NCBI GenBank assembly: GCA_024704765.1
Contig: JAKMXF010000310.1
Location: 496,001-560,000 of the forward strand
Source of the DNA: Oopsacas minuta
Lineage: Eukaryota > Porifera > Hexactinellida > Lyssacinosida > Leucopsacidae
Direction of reading: 5' to 3'
DNA: 64,000 nucleotides
Positions 10,750 through 22,622 of this stretch are shown here, piece by piece (positions within the stretch are counted from its first letter, which is position 1; each line of letters starts with the position of its first letter). The notes below the pieces were generated by a model. It was not told the origin of the DNA and did not search any database. It worked only from the letters and a program-made list of their open reading frames with translations. The translations under genes and the position numbers were made by a program.

Positions 10750-13558
10750 ATGATGGCATTTAGAACAAGAAGTCAGAGAAAGACAAAGAAAATACCAGAA
10801 TCTGTTACAATAGATTTTGCTCCTGATGCAAACACATTCAATCTTCAGATTTTAGAGGTTAATTAATTATTAATAGTGCGTATTAATACAATTATAATAG
10901 GAATAAGAAATAGCATAATTAAATAATTACTTCCTTCATTTAATAAGTCCTCAATTCATTTAGACTTTATCTATCCTCATTCTCAGGTTACCGCGTATTA
11001 ATACTTCATTTATTAAATAATAAATAAACCAAATTGAATTTGAACATTGCGAATATTGTGAGTGAATGCTCTGCCCTGGGGTTAAATTTCCAATCTAAAC
11101 ATGTGTACCGCCGGGCGCTTATTCGGGGAATTATGGTATTCTAACTAAGATTATAGAATATATTAATATCACAGATTCTCTCTACTATTACTGGTTTGAA
11201 TAATATTATTTTTCTATAGAGTAATCTTAGTGTGTATACTGGTACACAAACAAAAGGGAAATGGAAGAAAACCCATGTTGTGTTACAATCAGGAAAAGGC
11301 GTATTCACTTCTCTGTTATTCTACAAGAAACCTTCAAAATTCATAGCTAAACTAGCTCCATTGGGGAAACACGACTTACACTTAGGTTTCGACGTATCAC
11401 TTGGCGATGTGATAAAAAGCAATAAGTACGTAATCGATATAGTCACACATGGAGAGAATGGGACTAACATACGGCTAGCAGCTGATTCAGAAGAGATAAG
11501 GAGTACCTGGATACACGAGTTGATAACCAAGAGGACTGTAGACCCCCTCTCTTCAGAATGTATGTTAATTCATATTTATCTCATACACAAGTGGTCTCGA
11601 CAATAGCAAAATTTGCTGGTAGCTGACCTAAGTCACCAAAATTATTTATTTGGTGGCTATTAACCATCATCTTTGTTTTCGATTTTAAGGTTAAAATCTT
11701 TATGTGAAAGATATATGTTTTGGTGGATTAAGTAAGCCAATAAGTTCAGCAGTTTAGTGATTATTAAAATATGCAACGATTTGTACTTAATTTATAAGCT
11801 CCGTCATTAGTTAAATTCATAAGTTCAGCTACTAATGTCATCTTAATTCTTCTCAACCTTAAACTGAAATTATTCGTAGAAAAACCGAATCTGACTGAAC
11901 ACAAAACAGTAAAAACTGTAGTAGTGTATTTATCAAATTTCACCATTTTTGGATATTAACTTTAAACTATACCTGCTTGATACATGCTTTGATCAGTATT
12001 AAAGCAAAACATAACTGATTAACATATTTGCACACATATGTTATGATAACTTTCATCTATAGGTTTAAAATGGTTCGTGGTTCGTATCAAAGACACAGTG
12101 GGAACGAATCGTTTGAAACTGAATGGGAAATGCACACTCTGTATATATCGAAACAGGATAGTATTGGCTACGCTTGATGGAGTTATGCTAGGAGAGTTTC
12201 CACTCAACGTGATTAAGTCTTATAAATGCTTGGATGAATTCCACCTCAGTTTAAGCCCCGGCTCCATGTATGGAGAGATTTCACTTTTCATAATTACTGA
12301 ACAGAAACGCGAACTGTTTGAGAAGATCCATCGTTTAAAAATGCAATCTATGGGAAGAGACGACGAACTTCCTCCCCCGGCCGTGACAAAATGCATCCCA
12401 AAACAATCTCCAGACGATAATGTAATCAGGGCCCCAACAAGGAGACCATCCAAAAGAGATGATAGAGGTAAACTCCAAGATTCAGCTAGTGAGACAGATA
12501 TACTAGGTGCTGTAATGGCCTGTGATAAACCTATGAAGCCTCACTTACCTAGAAATATGCAGTCTCTGGCAGTACGTTCTCACTCCAATGCATCAGCCTT
12601 CATGAAACCGAGGATGACACGAATGAACTCTCCAAGCATGTACGTACGTAATCCAGAACCCCTACACGATCAGGGACAGATGTCTCCGTTAAGAAACTTA
12701 AGGAGACCGTCAGAACCACATATGCTGCATAGTGATAGGAAAAAGTCAGCTCAATTCCTAAAGGAGGACAGCTTTATGATGTCTAGCGTCAAAACTCACT
12801 GTCAGTTCACTACACCTGACCTCTATGACCACGTGATATTCAAGCCTCAAGCTAAAATCCAAGCTATCGATGAGACTGATGTTACTACCTCTGCTAGTGT
12901 AACTCAGTATGATAGTATTCAGCCTCAACGTCGTAAGAAAATAAACATATACGAGTCTCTTAGTTTTAACGGTGACAATCATAATAACCATTTTGTAAAA
13001 CCACGAGACCCTAATGAAATCCCTGATATACCTATCACTACTGTTCCTCCTAAACGCATACAAGTTGTCAATGACAACATCACTATCCCCAACTCAGTTT
13101 CTGCACCAAATAATATGGCAAATTTATCAGATAACTCATTTTCCTCTCAAGCGCCACATGTCTTCATTTCTACTGACACATCCCCTGCTCCTCCTCTCCC
13201 TCCTCACGGTGAGAACTTCCCTCCACCACAGGAAAAAGGTACGCATTATAGTGATCTTTTTAAACCAAAAGGTGAAATTGACTTTATCAAACCTACCAGT
13301 AGTTTGAAAGGCTTGCACAGTTATAAGAGAGCTTCACTAAGCAACCAATATGAAACGATTAACTTTGGATTTTATACCCTGGGAACCAGGAGGAGAAAAG
13401 CAGTGAAACGGATGAAGTTAGGAAAAGCTAAAAGTGAAATGCCTCCAGATATGCTAGCTAACCCCGAGACAGATAACATTACATTAAAGATAGAGAAATC
13501 AGGTATACGACCATCTTCATTTAATCTCTCAAAAAACAAGCACTGGGAAGTGACTTAG
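10750..13558 (+). CDS. Dok-like adaptor, PH + IRS-type PTB (gene 2 of tandem pair)
   Basis: Three exons: 10750-10857, 11220-11559 and 12063-13558 (1944 nt, 647 residues). Intron phases 0 and 1 match gene 1 exactly. The first donor is gttaat (weak), the second gtatgt; acceptors are ctatag and ctatag. Exon 1 starts MMAFRTRSQRKTK and is basic. Exon 2 is the PH domain (about residues 37-150), with GKWKKTHVVLQ and STWIHELI. Exon 3 opens with a PTB domain (about 150-245) with SPGSMYGEISLF, parallel to gene 1. The tail carries possible phosphotyrosine docking sites (DLYDHVIF, IYESLSF, QYETINF), proline motifs (PAPPLPPHGENFPPP) and a basic segment TRRRKAVKRMK near the end. Outside the domains it differs greatly from gene 1, so the duplication is old or the tails evolve fast. 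Confidence 0.85.
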
Positions 13559-16042
13559 CCCTCACTAGACCAACAATATAATAGATATTCTATATTAGTA
13601 CGTGTGTATTAATGAGATATAATGTAATAGACATCTCTACCAGTGCTGTACAATGTCAGGTGTATATACTATATGATTGTAAATCTAAAAGATATCAAGT
13701 TGTACCAGTCTACTTACTTTTAAATTCCAAGTAGATATATATCAAATTAGGAGGGATAACTTTCAAATTCAACCCCTTTTAAGATTATGATCTGGAGTTA
13801 TGCCATTTTGAAACATAAGCATATACGCATGCAAATATTTAAACATGTAGTTACGACCTATGAGCTATGGTGATATTACTACACAATTTACACACGGGTC
13901 TGAATATGGACTCATTATTAAGTGTAGTTTTGGATAGATAAAACACTGGCTAGAGGTATGAATTCGTAAATATCTAATTGCATAGTACAATATATAAAGT
14001 ATGGTAGTAATGTCCTGTTGCTGTTAGCTGAGTACATTGCATTGGACGATGGAGTTGAAACAATTTATAACACCGGCGTGTGTAAATAGGTTAAACTTGG
14101 TGCTTTTTGAGGTATGTGCTATAGAATTCTTTGAATTTTGTAATCTCAATTTACTCGTAGTTCCAGGAATTTGGTAATATATTCTAGTACGAATTATTCA
14201 GATTACAATAATTATTAATAATGTTTACACACGTGTAATTCATTGTGGCAATTCCCATCGTTTAAAAGTGCTACTTCCAAATATCTGGCCAGATGCTGAC
14301 CTGTGAATATATCAGCATATCTTATCTTTGTAGAGTCACTATGCAGGCCTGTGGTATTTATAAAAAATGTGGATATTTGTAGTGACATTTCGATATTTCT
14401 CTACGATTTAACAATAGTAATATACAAGTAGGTATGAAATGATTTGTGGAAATAACTCATTTGCATTGCTTATGTGATAGCATAGGATACAGATGCGCAT
14501 TAAATACGCAATAACCTAAAGTGATGGGTCCAGGTTTCTAGAAAGTGGGTACAAGATCTGCCATGTAATTATGTATATTTTAATTTTGAATTCCGTATAC
14601 GTAATTATAACTACAATTACCCGTATATACAGTGGAAATCCTTGTACATTTCTTTTTAAACGAGGAATGAAAACAAAATAACCCAATTTCAACTGTATCA
14701 GAAATGTACAACGTTTAGATTCAGTAAATATAGTACGTAGTATTAACCCAAAGACGTTACTAACCAAGTTCTACCGTAATTAGAATGACTATCACTGACA
14801 TCATACTACTACTTAATAATTATGGATATTATAATTTATACATCTAACTCAATAGTATAATAAACACCTGTGAGAGGATTTTAGGAAATCTAAACATTTT
14901 AAGAATTGAATATCTTGTGGATTATTTGAATAGTGGAAGTTATGTAGTTATAGCATTCTAGAGTCCGTGTCAATATACAATTGTAATATATCGTTATCCC
15001 AGACTAGATTTATGGAAAATATATAATTCTTGCTTCTCCTTCAAGAGGGTACACTCTAAACAAAATAACAGGGCTACCGGCGACTAATATATTCTTAAAA
15101 TATTGTCTGTAAGGTATCTGGTGCTTAGCCAGCCTTATTGTTTGCTCAGGAACCATGATTAGGCAAAAATTAAATTAAGGGCTTATCAATTTTTTTTCTT
15201 AGACCGTCATCACCAATATTCAAATATTATGTTTGCAAATTTGTAAATTTTATGTGATTTAGATATAACACAGATGAAATTCATATTATGTTGGGACCAT
15301 GCAGTGGAACCTCGTTAACACGAACACCAACGGACGATCACATTTTGTTCGTCGCCTTAACCGGAGTAATACCAATAAGATATTTCTGTAGGGACCTAAT
15401 TATGCGTAAATATCTGTTAGTCTTTTCGGGCTTTATTATTAACGAGGTTTCACTGTGTTTGACAATTTCAAAGCTTCGATAGAAGCAGGTATTTTGTTAT
15501 ATCCGTGTTTGATGTAACGGGGGTTGACTATATATGGTATACGTAGATCTAGGATATTGGACAGCTAACACAGCAGTTGTACTAAAGTTGAATTAGCCCT
15601 TGTCAGGTATGCTTTGAAAATTATAGATGAAATAAGTGTGCCTCAGTTCAAAAAGGTTGAGAAACATTTTATATAGTATATATATATATATTATGCACCG
15701 GAGAGAAGTATAAGTAAAGGCCATCCTGTCCCCCTCAATATATCTGAGGGTTTGTCTGTTTGATGATATTTTGAATTATATAATCAAGAATACAAGTTGA
15801 AAAATAGCTAAATATTCCAGTTTTTTAGGAGAAATATAAAAACAAGATTTTAAGCAAATTACTCTAGGCTTGAAATTATATTTAAGCTTAAAGTATAATA
15901 ATTAATATAGTCATGACTATAACTATTACTGTACTACCTGTACTAGCTACTTGTAATACGAATTACTAGACTAATATTGAAAATAGTTGCTTCATTAATT
16001 ACAGATGATTTACTTCCAAATACGTATACCATGTGAGATAAT
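13559..16042. other. gene-free stretch with a pogo-type MITE
   Basis: About 2.5 kb between the second Dok-like gene and CCP6. It contains the inverted-repeat element at 15302-15455 and a short AT dinucleotide run near 15675-15691. No gene was supported. Confidence 0.5.
15302..15455. mobile_element. pogo/Tigger-type MITE
   Basis: About 154 bp bounded by CAGTGGAACCTCGTTAA on the left and its near-complement TTAACGAGGTTTCACTG on the right. CAGT(G)GAACCTCG-type ends are characteristic of pogo/Tigger DNA transposons. The flanking dinucleotides are TG on both sides instead of the usual TA. Non-coding. Related ends occur at 29678, 30900-30969, 47066 and 48109-48287. Confidence 0.7.
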
Positions 16043-17500
16043 TTATATTTCCAGCTGGTAGTAATCCAGTAGAGCTAGTGCAATACTCATTCCGAGTTTA
16101 CAATACACGCCTTCGGTATAAGCCTGTTGCTCTTGTGATTTAGTAGTGTAACTGAAAAGAGATACTTCCATAGTATAACATAGTGTATTTTTATTAAGAC
16201 TCCTTGCTAAACACCGCCTTCCAGTACCCGCCTTTACTACGTCCTTATCGAATATTGTTTTGGACCATGAAAAGTCGTTGGCACGATTTGCTAATAGTTT
16301 TGGGAACTTGAGTTGTCGTTTGAACCTTGTTTCATCCTTAAATACATTGCCATACATAAATCCGTTAGTTAAAGTGGAGTGTGCATGAATGTCAATATAG
16401 AAATCCAGACGTATCTCCGGGTCCTTATCAAATACTTGTAGCAAACTCTTCGTATGATAAATGGTGGGGTGTAGGAAAGGAGATGGCTCCTCCCATTGTC
16501 TGTTTAAATCCTCCCCCAGTAGTGAACACCTGTAGTTGCCTAGGACTACTCCATCAGGATTAAGCATTGGTACTATCTTAAACACCAGTCTATCTCTAAG
16601 AGAGCTAGCAGCTGGATGCTGACTGACAAGGAAATCAATTAATCCCTGACATACGAATGAGGCAGGGCTCTCACCAGGATGTACCCTACTTGTGATAAAT
16701 ACTATGCTCTGACCAGTTGCAGTAAGATTACTAGGGGATGATATGGTAAGGATATGTGTAGATCTCTGCTGTATAGAAGTACACAGCACTTCTAGAGTCA
16801 GGATGGTAGGATATAGAGCACATAGTTGTTTGAGATAAGCAGTCAGTCTAGAGTGAGTGTAAGGGAAACTGTATGCAAACTGGTAGCGATCTAGTGTGCG
16901 AGGAAATTGGAACACAAATGACATGACGTATCTATTCATATGTGGAGGAGATTTGTAGTAGAATACTAAATGTGAGGGGAGCCGCTCCCAATTGGGGTTA
17001 CTAGTAGAGCACACGACAGGTCCCATACCCTCTCTATGTAGACTCCGCTCTCTGGAGTAGTTTATGATATTAAAAATAACCTTCTGTCCTTCCCTTACAT
17101 TTGATACAGTGAAATTGAACCAGACACGGTAAGAAGGATTGCAGGTGTCAGCACGTAGAGACAGATCATATTCACAATCAGTTACAAATTGTACACGACC
17201 CAAATTCCCAGACTCAAAGTTAGCATTGAAAATAAGTTGACCAGGTTGTAGCTTCTGTCCGTATTCAGGATATCTACAGGCGTAGCGTGCTATATTTCCT
17301 ACTGTATAATCACCTTTAGATTCATGCGTTGTTTCGTTACACAGACTTTGAAACTGTTTTATAAGTGGCTCCTCACTACTTTCTGAATTGTATTCATCAA
17401 TAGTGTGAGAAGAGTCAGTATCACAATTGTACGAGTATCTCACTGGGGTATATCCACACGGTGTATTCTCCATTCTAGCGAAGTATGTTAAATTTGTCAA
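16043..17500 (-). CDS. AGBL4: cytosolic carboxypeptidase 6 (AGBL4-like)
   Basis: Single-exon M14-family metallocarboxypeptidase of 485 residues; human CCP6 has 503. CCP6 removes glutamate from polyglutamate side chains of tubulin and other proteins. The N-domain typical of CCPs is present (FNANFESGNLGRVQFV near 91-106). Zinc ligands are visible as HPGE (H274, E277) and the first His of DIHAHS (H372). The substrate-side segment NPDGVVLGNYRCSLLGEDLN lies at 314-333 and the catalytic glutamate is in YTMEVSLFSY (E445). All catalytic residues look intact. The closest family member by sequence is CCP6, for example GNYRCSL, IDIHAHS, NGFMYGN and KAGTGRR. It lies on the same strand as CFAP276, about 700 bp downstream of it. 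Both are expected to act on axonemal or cytoplasmic microtubules. Confidence 0.93.
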   Translation of the reverse strand: MTNLTYFARMENTPCGYTPVRYSYNCDTDSSHTIDEYNSESSEEPLIKQFQSLCNETTHESKGDYTVGNIARYACRYPEYGQKLQPGQLIFNANFESGNLGRVQFVTDCEYDLSLRADTCNPSYRVWFNFTVSNVREGQKVIFNIINYSRERSLHREGMGPVVCSTSNPNWERLPSHLVFYYKSPPHMNRYVMSFVFQFPRTLDRYQFAYSFPYTHSRLTAYLKQLCALYPTILTLEVLCTSIQQRSTHILTISSPSNLTATGQSIVFITSRVHPGESPASFVCQGLIDFLVSQHPAASSLRDRLVFKIVPMLNPDGVVLGNYRCSLLGEDLNRQWEEPSPFLHPTIYHTKSLLQVFDKDPEIRLDFYIDIHAHSTLTNGFMYGNVFKDETRFKRQLKFPKLLANRANDFSWSKTIFDKDVVKAGTGRRCLARSLNKNTLCYTMEVSLFSYTTKSQEQQAYTEGVYCKLGMSIALALLDYYQLEI

Positions 17501-18195
17501 TTATTTATGTACCTGATATAACGAAGCGAAGTCCTCCAATTGTTTCATCTACGTAATTAAATAAAAATAAGTTCGTATAGAACGAAACAGTGCGACTAAC
17601 CTCTAACGAAGTGATTTATCGCTTACCAGTCAATATACTTAGTAGCTATAACGAAAGAAATACGTAGATGGAGTACTGCACGTATTATATAATTGTCATT
17701 AATTAATTTCCTTATTATTTGTTAATGTTATGGCGTTAAGGACCATATGCTTAATGCTTAACAATCAAGTAGATCGGTCTAACTCTAGATAACTAATTAT
17801 TATTCTGAAACACCCAAAATCTCATTCACAAGTAGACTATTCATTCTGCATAAGAGCTACCTGTACAATGCTGTGCACAAGATCTAATGGAAACAGATAA
17901 CCACATCATTGATTGCTAGTCCAGCTGGCCATTTCATTGTACTGGTACATACAAGCTATTTTCCCTAATGAGATAGTACTACTAGGATATACTGATTAAT
18001 AGTCAGTTCTCTAATTTCTATAACGGTTAATATTTTCAGTGTGACACCCTAACATGCAGGCCTGTGCGATAATTAGCGTATACATATTATCGATATAATA
18101 GCTAATGACTACACAGTGCGGTTATAGAGTAATGATTCAGTAAATAAGTATATTGACAAGAGACGGGTTTGCTGTTGAGGTAAACAAATTAACAA
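17501..18195. other. gene-free stretch
   Basis: Spacer of 695 bp between CFAP276 and CCP6, both on the minus strand. It should hold the CCP6 promoter and the CFAP276 3' end. Nothing else was recognised. Confidence 0.45.
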
Positions 18196-18684
18196 TTATG
18201 AAGCGAAAAAACCACCATCAGGTTTTCGTGAGTATCCTCGGTTGGTTGCGTAAATGTGTGGTCCTACAATGGCCAGACCTCTGACATGATCGATAGACTC
18301 TTTCTCTGGGTGAGAGAATCCCTTTCCATCATCATTTGTCTTCATAGCAGTATTGTTAAGACTGAGAGATAGTGTACGCTGTTGAGCAGTATCCTTATGC
18401 TTGAAAGCTTCAGCTGAATCCTTGTTGAAGTGGAGATGATGGTCGTAGTCAGCTCCTAAAGCTGCGTCTAGTTTATCGTGAGGCGTGTGACTAATTGCAC
18501 GGGACCACTCCCTGTTCTGACTGCTTACCGTCTTAGAGTTGTAGAGATGGTCGAATTGAGTTTCTTTTAGTTTAGGAGAATTGATTTGTGCAATATTTTG
18601 ATTTTGGGAATTCTTTAGCATAAAATCGTTGTCATTCTGCCTACGTGGAAATGGGAACGGGTCTCTCTTAGACATGCTGGCCAT
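18196..18684 (-). CDS. CFAP276: CFAP276 (C1orf194-like) ciliary microtubule inner protein
   Basis: Single-exon gene of 162 residues; the human protein has 169. In the known family it sits inside doublet microtubules of motile cilia. Diagnostic similarity is at both ends: KRDPFPFP near the N-terminus (human RDPF), and a C-terminal block with KESI, GPHIYATNRGYSRK and DGGFFAS that is almost colinear with human KESI...ATNGGYSRKKDGGFF. There is a Trp-Ser-Arg motif (EWSRAISHTP) near residue 59, as in the human protein (WSRLNSTP). The start could be M1 or M4 of MASMSK. The conserved part begins just after either. Confidence 0.88.
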   Translation of the reverse strand: MASMSKRDPFPFPRRQNDNDFMLKNSQNQNIAQINSPKLKETQFDHLYNSKTVSSQNREWSRAISHTPHDKLDAALGADYDHHLHFNKDSAEAFKHKDTAQQRTLSLSLNNTAMKTNDDGKGFSHPEKESIDHVRGLAIVGPHIYATNRGYSRKPDGGFFAS

Positions 18685-19506
18685 GAATTTTAAAGTCTAT
18701 TATATTGAGAGATATAATTATGCAGATTTATATATTAACAAGTATTGTCTAATTGATGCATCTATTTGTCTAGCCGTATACAAGACAATAATTGGTGTAC
18801 AGACAAACTAGGCACAACGAATAACAAATGTGTGTCAGGCACCTAAGTAGCTATTGTAGCATGTCACCTAAGCATAGGCGTAGACAGGTCCAGGCATACC
18901 CTGGTCAACATTTCTCCGTTGACTAAATATGTTTTAAGATGTATTCATATAGGAAAATCCGTGTCATATGTACATATTTATGTATAATTATGTGGATACT
19001 AAAGGTATAAAGATGATAATTGATTACACGGGTCAACAAACAATTTGTTGCCTAAGATGTTAGATTTGTTTCTAGGTATATTGACCCCGAGGAATCTGAA
19101 AATGGCATCGGCTTATCCGAATTGGCACTAGTTTTTGCGATACCTAATGTTAAATTTGGCGTGATAAGTATAAAAATAGTGAAGATATACTACAGACAAA
19201 TTTCTTCACATTAATAGTGGCATGTTGTTTCACTGGTGACATTCAACTTTTTATGCTTCCAAGTGTAAATTTTGAATTATTGAAATTTGTAGTTTTTGAA
19301 TGTAACTATTAACAGCAAAACCGAAAATTCGGGAAGTATAATTTTATCATTATAACTACTCCGTATAAATACATTGATCATTGCCAAAACACTTAATCGG
19401 TTAAAAGTAATAATATTAAAAAGAATACTAAACTTGTCTATTTGAAGAACATCTACAATCGTCTCTTATTTGATTTTCTGTTATAGGATATCAGAGGGCA
19501 ATCTCG
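18685..19506. other. gene-free stretch
   Basis: About 820 bp of AT-rich sequence upstream of CFAP276 and downstream of the decayed element at 19507-21080. No feature supported. Confidence 0.45.
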
Positions 19507-21080
19507 CTAGAGGCTCCAACAGTAATCTGCCATCATGTGGCTATCCCACCTGCCTTGATATCTCTCTTCAATGACCTTGATGTCTTGATGAAACCTTTCC
19601 CCCTGTTCCTCACTTAAATCCCCAAGGTTTTCAGGGAAACGATCCAGGTGGCTAAATAGATAGTGAACCTTGATGCTCATGTTAACATCTAAATCTTTAA
19701 ATTTGTAAAGCATGTCATTGACCAAATCTATGTAGTTGTTAGCTTTAGATTACCCAAGAAGTTATTGATTATCAAAACAAATGCACACCTCGCAGAAGAT
19801 TCTAAATTAGTCATGGATTGGACGAAACCAGAGTTTCTTATGAGAATGCGGATCTGAGGACCATCAAAGATCCCTGCTTTCAGTTTTTCATTGCTCATTC
19901 CTGAGAATGATCTGCAAATGTACTTGAAACAGGGGCCGTCTTTATCTAGAGATTTTACGAACTGCTTCATTAAGCCCAACTTGATGTGGAGGGGAGGAAG
20001 AATGATTTTTTCTCTAGGAACCAATAGTTCATACAGAATGTTTGCTTCTTCAACTGTTAGATCAGTTCTCAAGGGCCACACTTTATTTATCCAATGATCT
20101 TTGCGGGCTCTGCTGTCCCATAAACATACAAAACAAGGGTACTTATTGTATCCACCTTGTTGGCCAAGTAGAAAGTTTACCATCTTGAGATCAACACATA
20201 TCAACTACTGGTGTTAATGATACTGTATTTCAATTTTTGCAATACCATTTAAATATTTTCATACTCCTCCTTAAGCATTGTTGAATGTCCAATTGGGATA
20301 GATACATATTTATTTCCATTATGCAATAAAACGTACTTCAAGCTTCTCTTGGAACTATAATGAATAGACGCCAATCTTCTGGCCTATACTGTTGTATTCC
20401 CATTTCCAGGAGAAGTCCTCCAATGTCATTGCAGAAGACGAGGCCTTCTTGTTGGTTAAAGTAATGAAGTAATCCTTCTTCTATATGACGATAATATGTT
20501 ATCTTAGTTCCAGGACTATGAATATTCTTCTCGTTAAGCCTGGATGCCAAAATTTCTGAACACTCTTTAGACAGGTTGAGGTCCCTGATTAGATCATTGA
20601 GTTCTTCCTGATTGAATTGACCAGATAATGAAGAGCTAACCTCGACTTCACTTTCACTGAAATGACATGTTGTGTCCAAATCTTCATCTATTCCATCACA
20701 ATCTATTGAAAGGTCTGGTACGGGATTAAATTTTGACAGAGGAACCTCCTCACAGTGAAGCACAGGACGCCTAGCAGAGTCCAAATCAGGGTAACTCCAC
20801 ATTCTTTTCTTATGTCGATTAAATCCTTTCATATCGACCATACAAAATAGCAATCATCATAATGATTCCTCTGTTCTCTCCATACCATACCATAGGCACG
20901 CCAAACTTAAAGCTCTTCCTCTTGCCATTAGTCCACAGCCTTAGATATTCATTACATGTTTACACACGATATGCGGAGTCCATGGCTTGTCTTGGTCTCC
21001 AAGCTTCACCTCAAAGTAAGCAAAGTATGCCTTTCGCGCGAAGTCAGAGATACCTCTTCTTGATGATGCCATATAGTTAG
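19507..21080 (-). pseudogene. decayed ORF of a repetitive animal gene family, probably mobile-element derived
   Basis: Fragments in three frames on the minus strand line up in order with one protein family that I recall in many copies in insect and cnidarian genomes. In order: an N-terminal piece from about 21072 (FARKAYFAYFEVKLGDQDK); a piece at 20853-20338 (FNQEELNDLIRDLNLSK, CNDIGGLL, EDWRLFI); a short KRSLKYVLLHNGNKYVSIP segment near 20340-20285, followed by an in-frame TAA; a piece at 20204-19728 (CFVCLWDSRARKDHW, LPPLHIKLGLMKQFVKSLD, FLGN); and the end at 19725-19507 (SHLDRFPENLGDLSEEQGER, FHQDIKV, RYQGRWDSHMMADYCW). At least three frameshifts and two internal stops break it. No terminal repeats or target duplication were found, so transposon origin is inferred from copy number elsewhere, not seen here. 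Confidence 0.75.
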
Positions 21081-22622
21081 AATATGCTAGATACTTATAA
21101 TTATAAAAGTATTGATTAAATTGAATATACATTTGAAAAAGGTAACTAACAATATAAACATAAATATGGACTAAAATCAAGAGCCAATCCAGCAAATCCG
21201 ATTTAATTTTCGAACTCAGCACAGCAAATATAGTCTAAATTCAATCTAAAATCTTAGGCAACAGAAACAAAAATATTTTTTGTTGGCCTGTGTTATTAAT
21301 ATACACTAAATAGAAATTTGTAATTATTTCCATTGACTTGTTTGGGCTCCGAATCAACCATTTTGGTTGTTACAATATGGAGTGCATATAATTATTACCA
21401 GACCTTCCAACTCTCCCGCTCTCAAGCCAAGCTCCACAAATCTCTCACTTTTTCAAATATTATTTCTTTTTAGAAGAAATTTTCACCTGATATTCAGATA
21501 CATTTGCAATTGTAATTGTTTAGTGTACTGGATACTCTGTATGTTCATAAGCACCAGAAGTTTCTAAATGATTGAAAGAATATCTTATTAGCGTATTTAT
21601 CCACTGTCTACTTCAATACTTGAAAATTGTAGCTACATTCTCTTAAGAGATTAAAAATTATGCTAGTGTCAACCCGTCATCATACGCTTGTGTCTGATTT
21701 GTACTCCCTCGCGAAATGTTTGTAGAAGGGAGTGTTATACCTTTTTGAAAAGCTTATGCCATACGTAAACTGAAAAATATGTTTACAATATTTTACTATT
21801 TTTGTGAATTATAATGTAAGGAGGGAGCTGGCTGAAGGGAATTGCACAATTCGTGGCGCCGGTAGACATTATGAGCCCGCATGCTGAATGTACAAAGGTA
21901 CTGATCCCAACAAAATCCATTTTCTCTGCAAGCGACACGGTGGCCACAGTCTTTGCTTATTGGGAAATAATAAAATATCTTAGAAAATATTGCAATTTTT
22001 GTTTGTGCCACAAAAACTGGCAATTTATCTACCATTCATAGCCCTCAAAATCTCTATTTTTCGGATTCACTCTAAATAATCAGTGATCAACTAGATCGGT
22101 TTGTAAGTACACTGCCTGGCCAAAAGTATTGGAACACCCTGCCACAATTAATACCTGAAACAAAGGGTATGCTACCATAGCTGTATAAGCTAAAGATGAT
22201 TACAAAAAATGTTGAACATAAATATATCGTAAAACGAATGATAACAAGCTATTGTTCTACTTTCTGCAATATCCATAGAATCTTTCAACATATTCTCATC
22301 TAATGCCACTTGTGCACAAGTTGTAAACAGTGTTCCAATACTTTTGGCCAGGCAGTGTACGTGGTAATAATTATTGCTAAGGGAGCAGACAGGTATTTTC
22401 GGGTATATTGATTATTGCCACTTTAATTACCCCTACTTCATGGGATCAGCTGATCTATAGAGGGTCATAAAAGTGCCCATATATGTACCCGAAAATACTT
22501 GTCCGATTACAAAACTTTTCCCAGATAGAGCTTCAATGAATTGCCAAAATATGTTTCATTCTATTATTTGACAACAATTCAAATCAATTCAAATAAATAC
22601 CCTTTCTGACTCTCCAACAAAA
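21081..22622. other. gene-free stretch with one Tc1-type MITE
   Basis: About 1.5 kb between the decayed ORF and the last exon of SCCPDH. Apart from the inverted-repeat element at 22110-22357 I see nothing. The small open frames near 21796-22041 overlap on opposite strands and show no coding signs. Confidence 0.45.
22110..22357. mobile_element. Tc1/mariner-type MITE
   Basis: 248 bp bounded by TA on both sides (22108-22109 and 22358-22359). The terminal inverted repeat of about 27 bp begins CACTGCCTGGCCAAAAGTAT on the left, with its complement ATACTTTTGGCCAGGCAGTG on the right. The end sequence and TA duplication are typical of Tc1-like elements. There is no transposase frame inside, so it is a non-autonomous copy. 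Confidence 0.88.

Noticed and set aside
12758-13318. Several frames on both strands inside the second Dok-like gene
   Set aside because: Shadows of the single large third exon, which has the PTB domain and proper splice phase.
15288-15482. 64-codon plus-strand frame
   Set aside because: Lies across the pogo-type MITE and has no transposase or host protein features.
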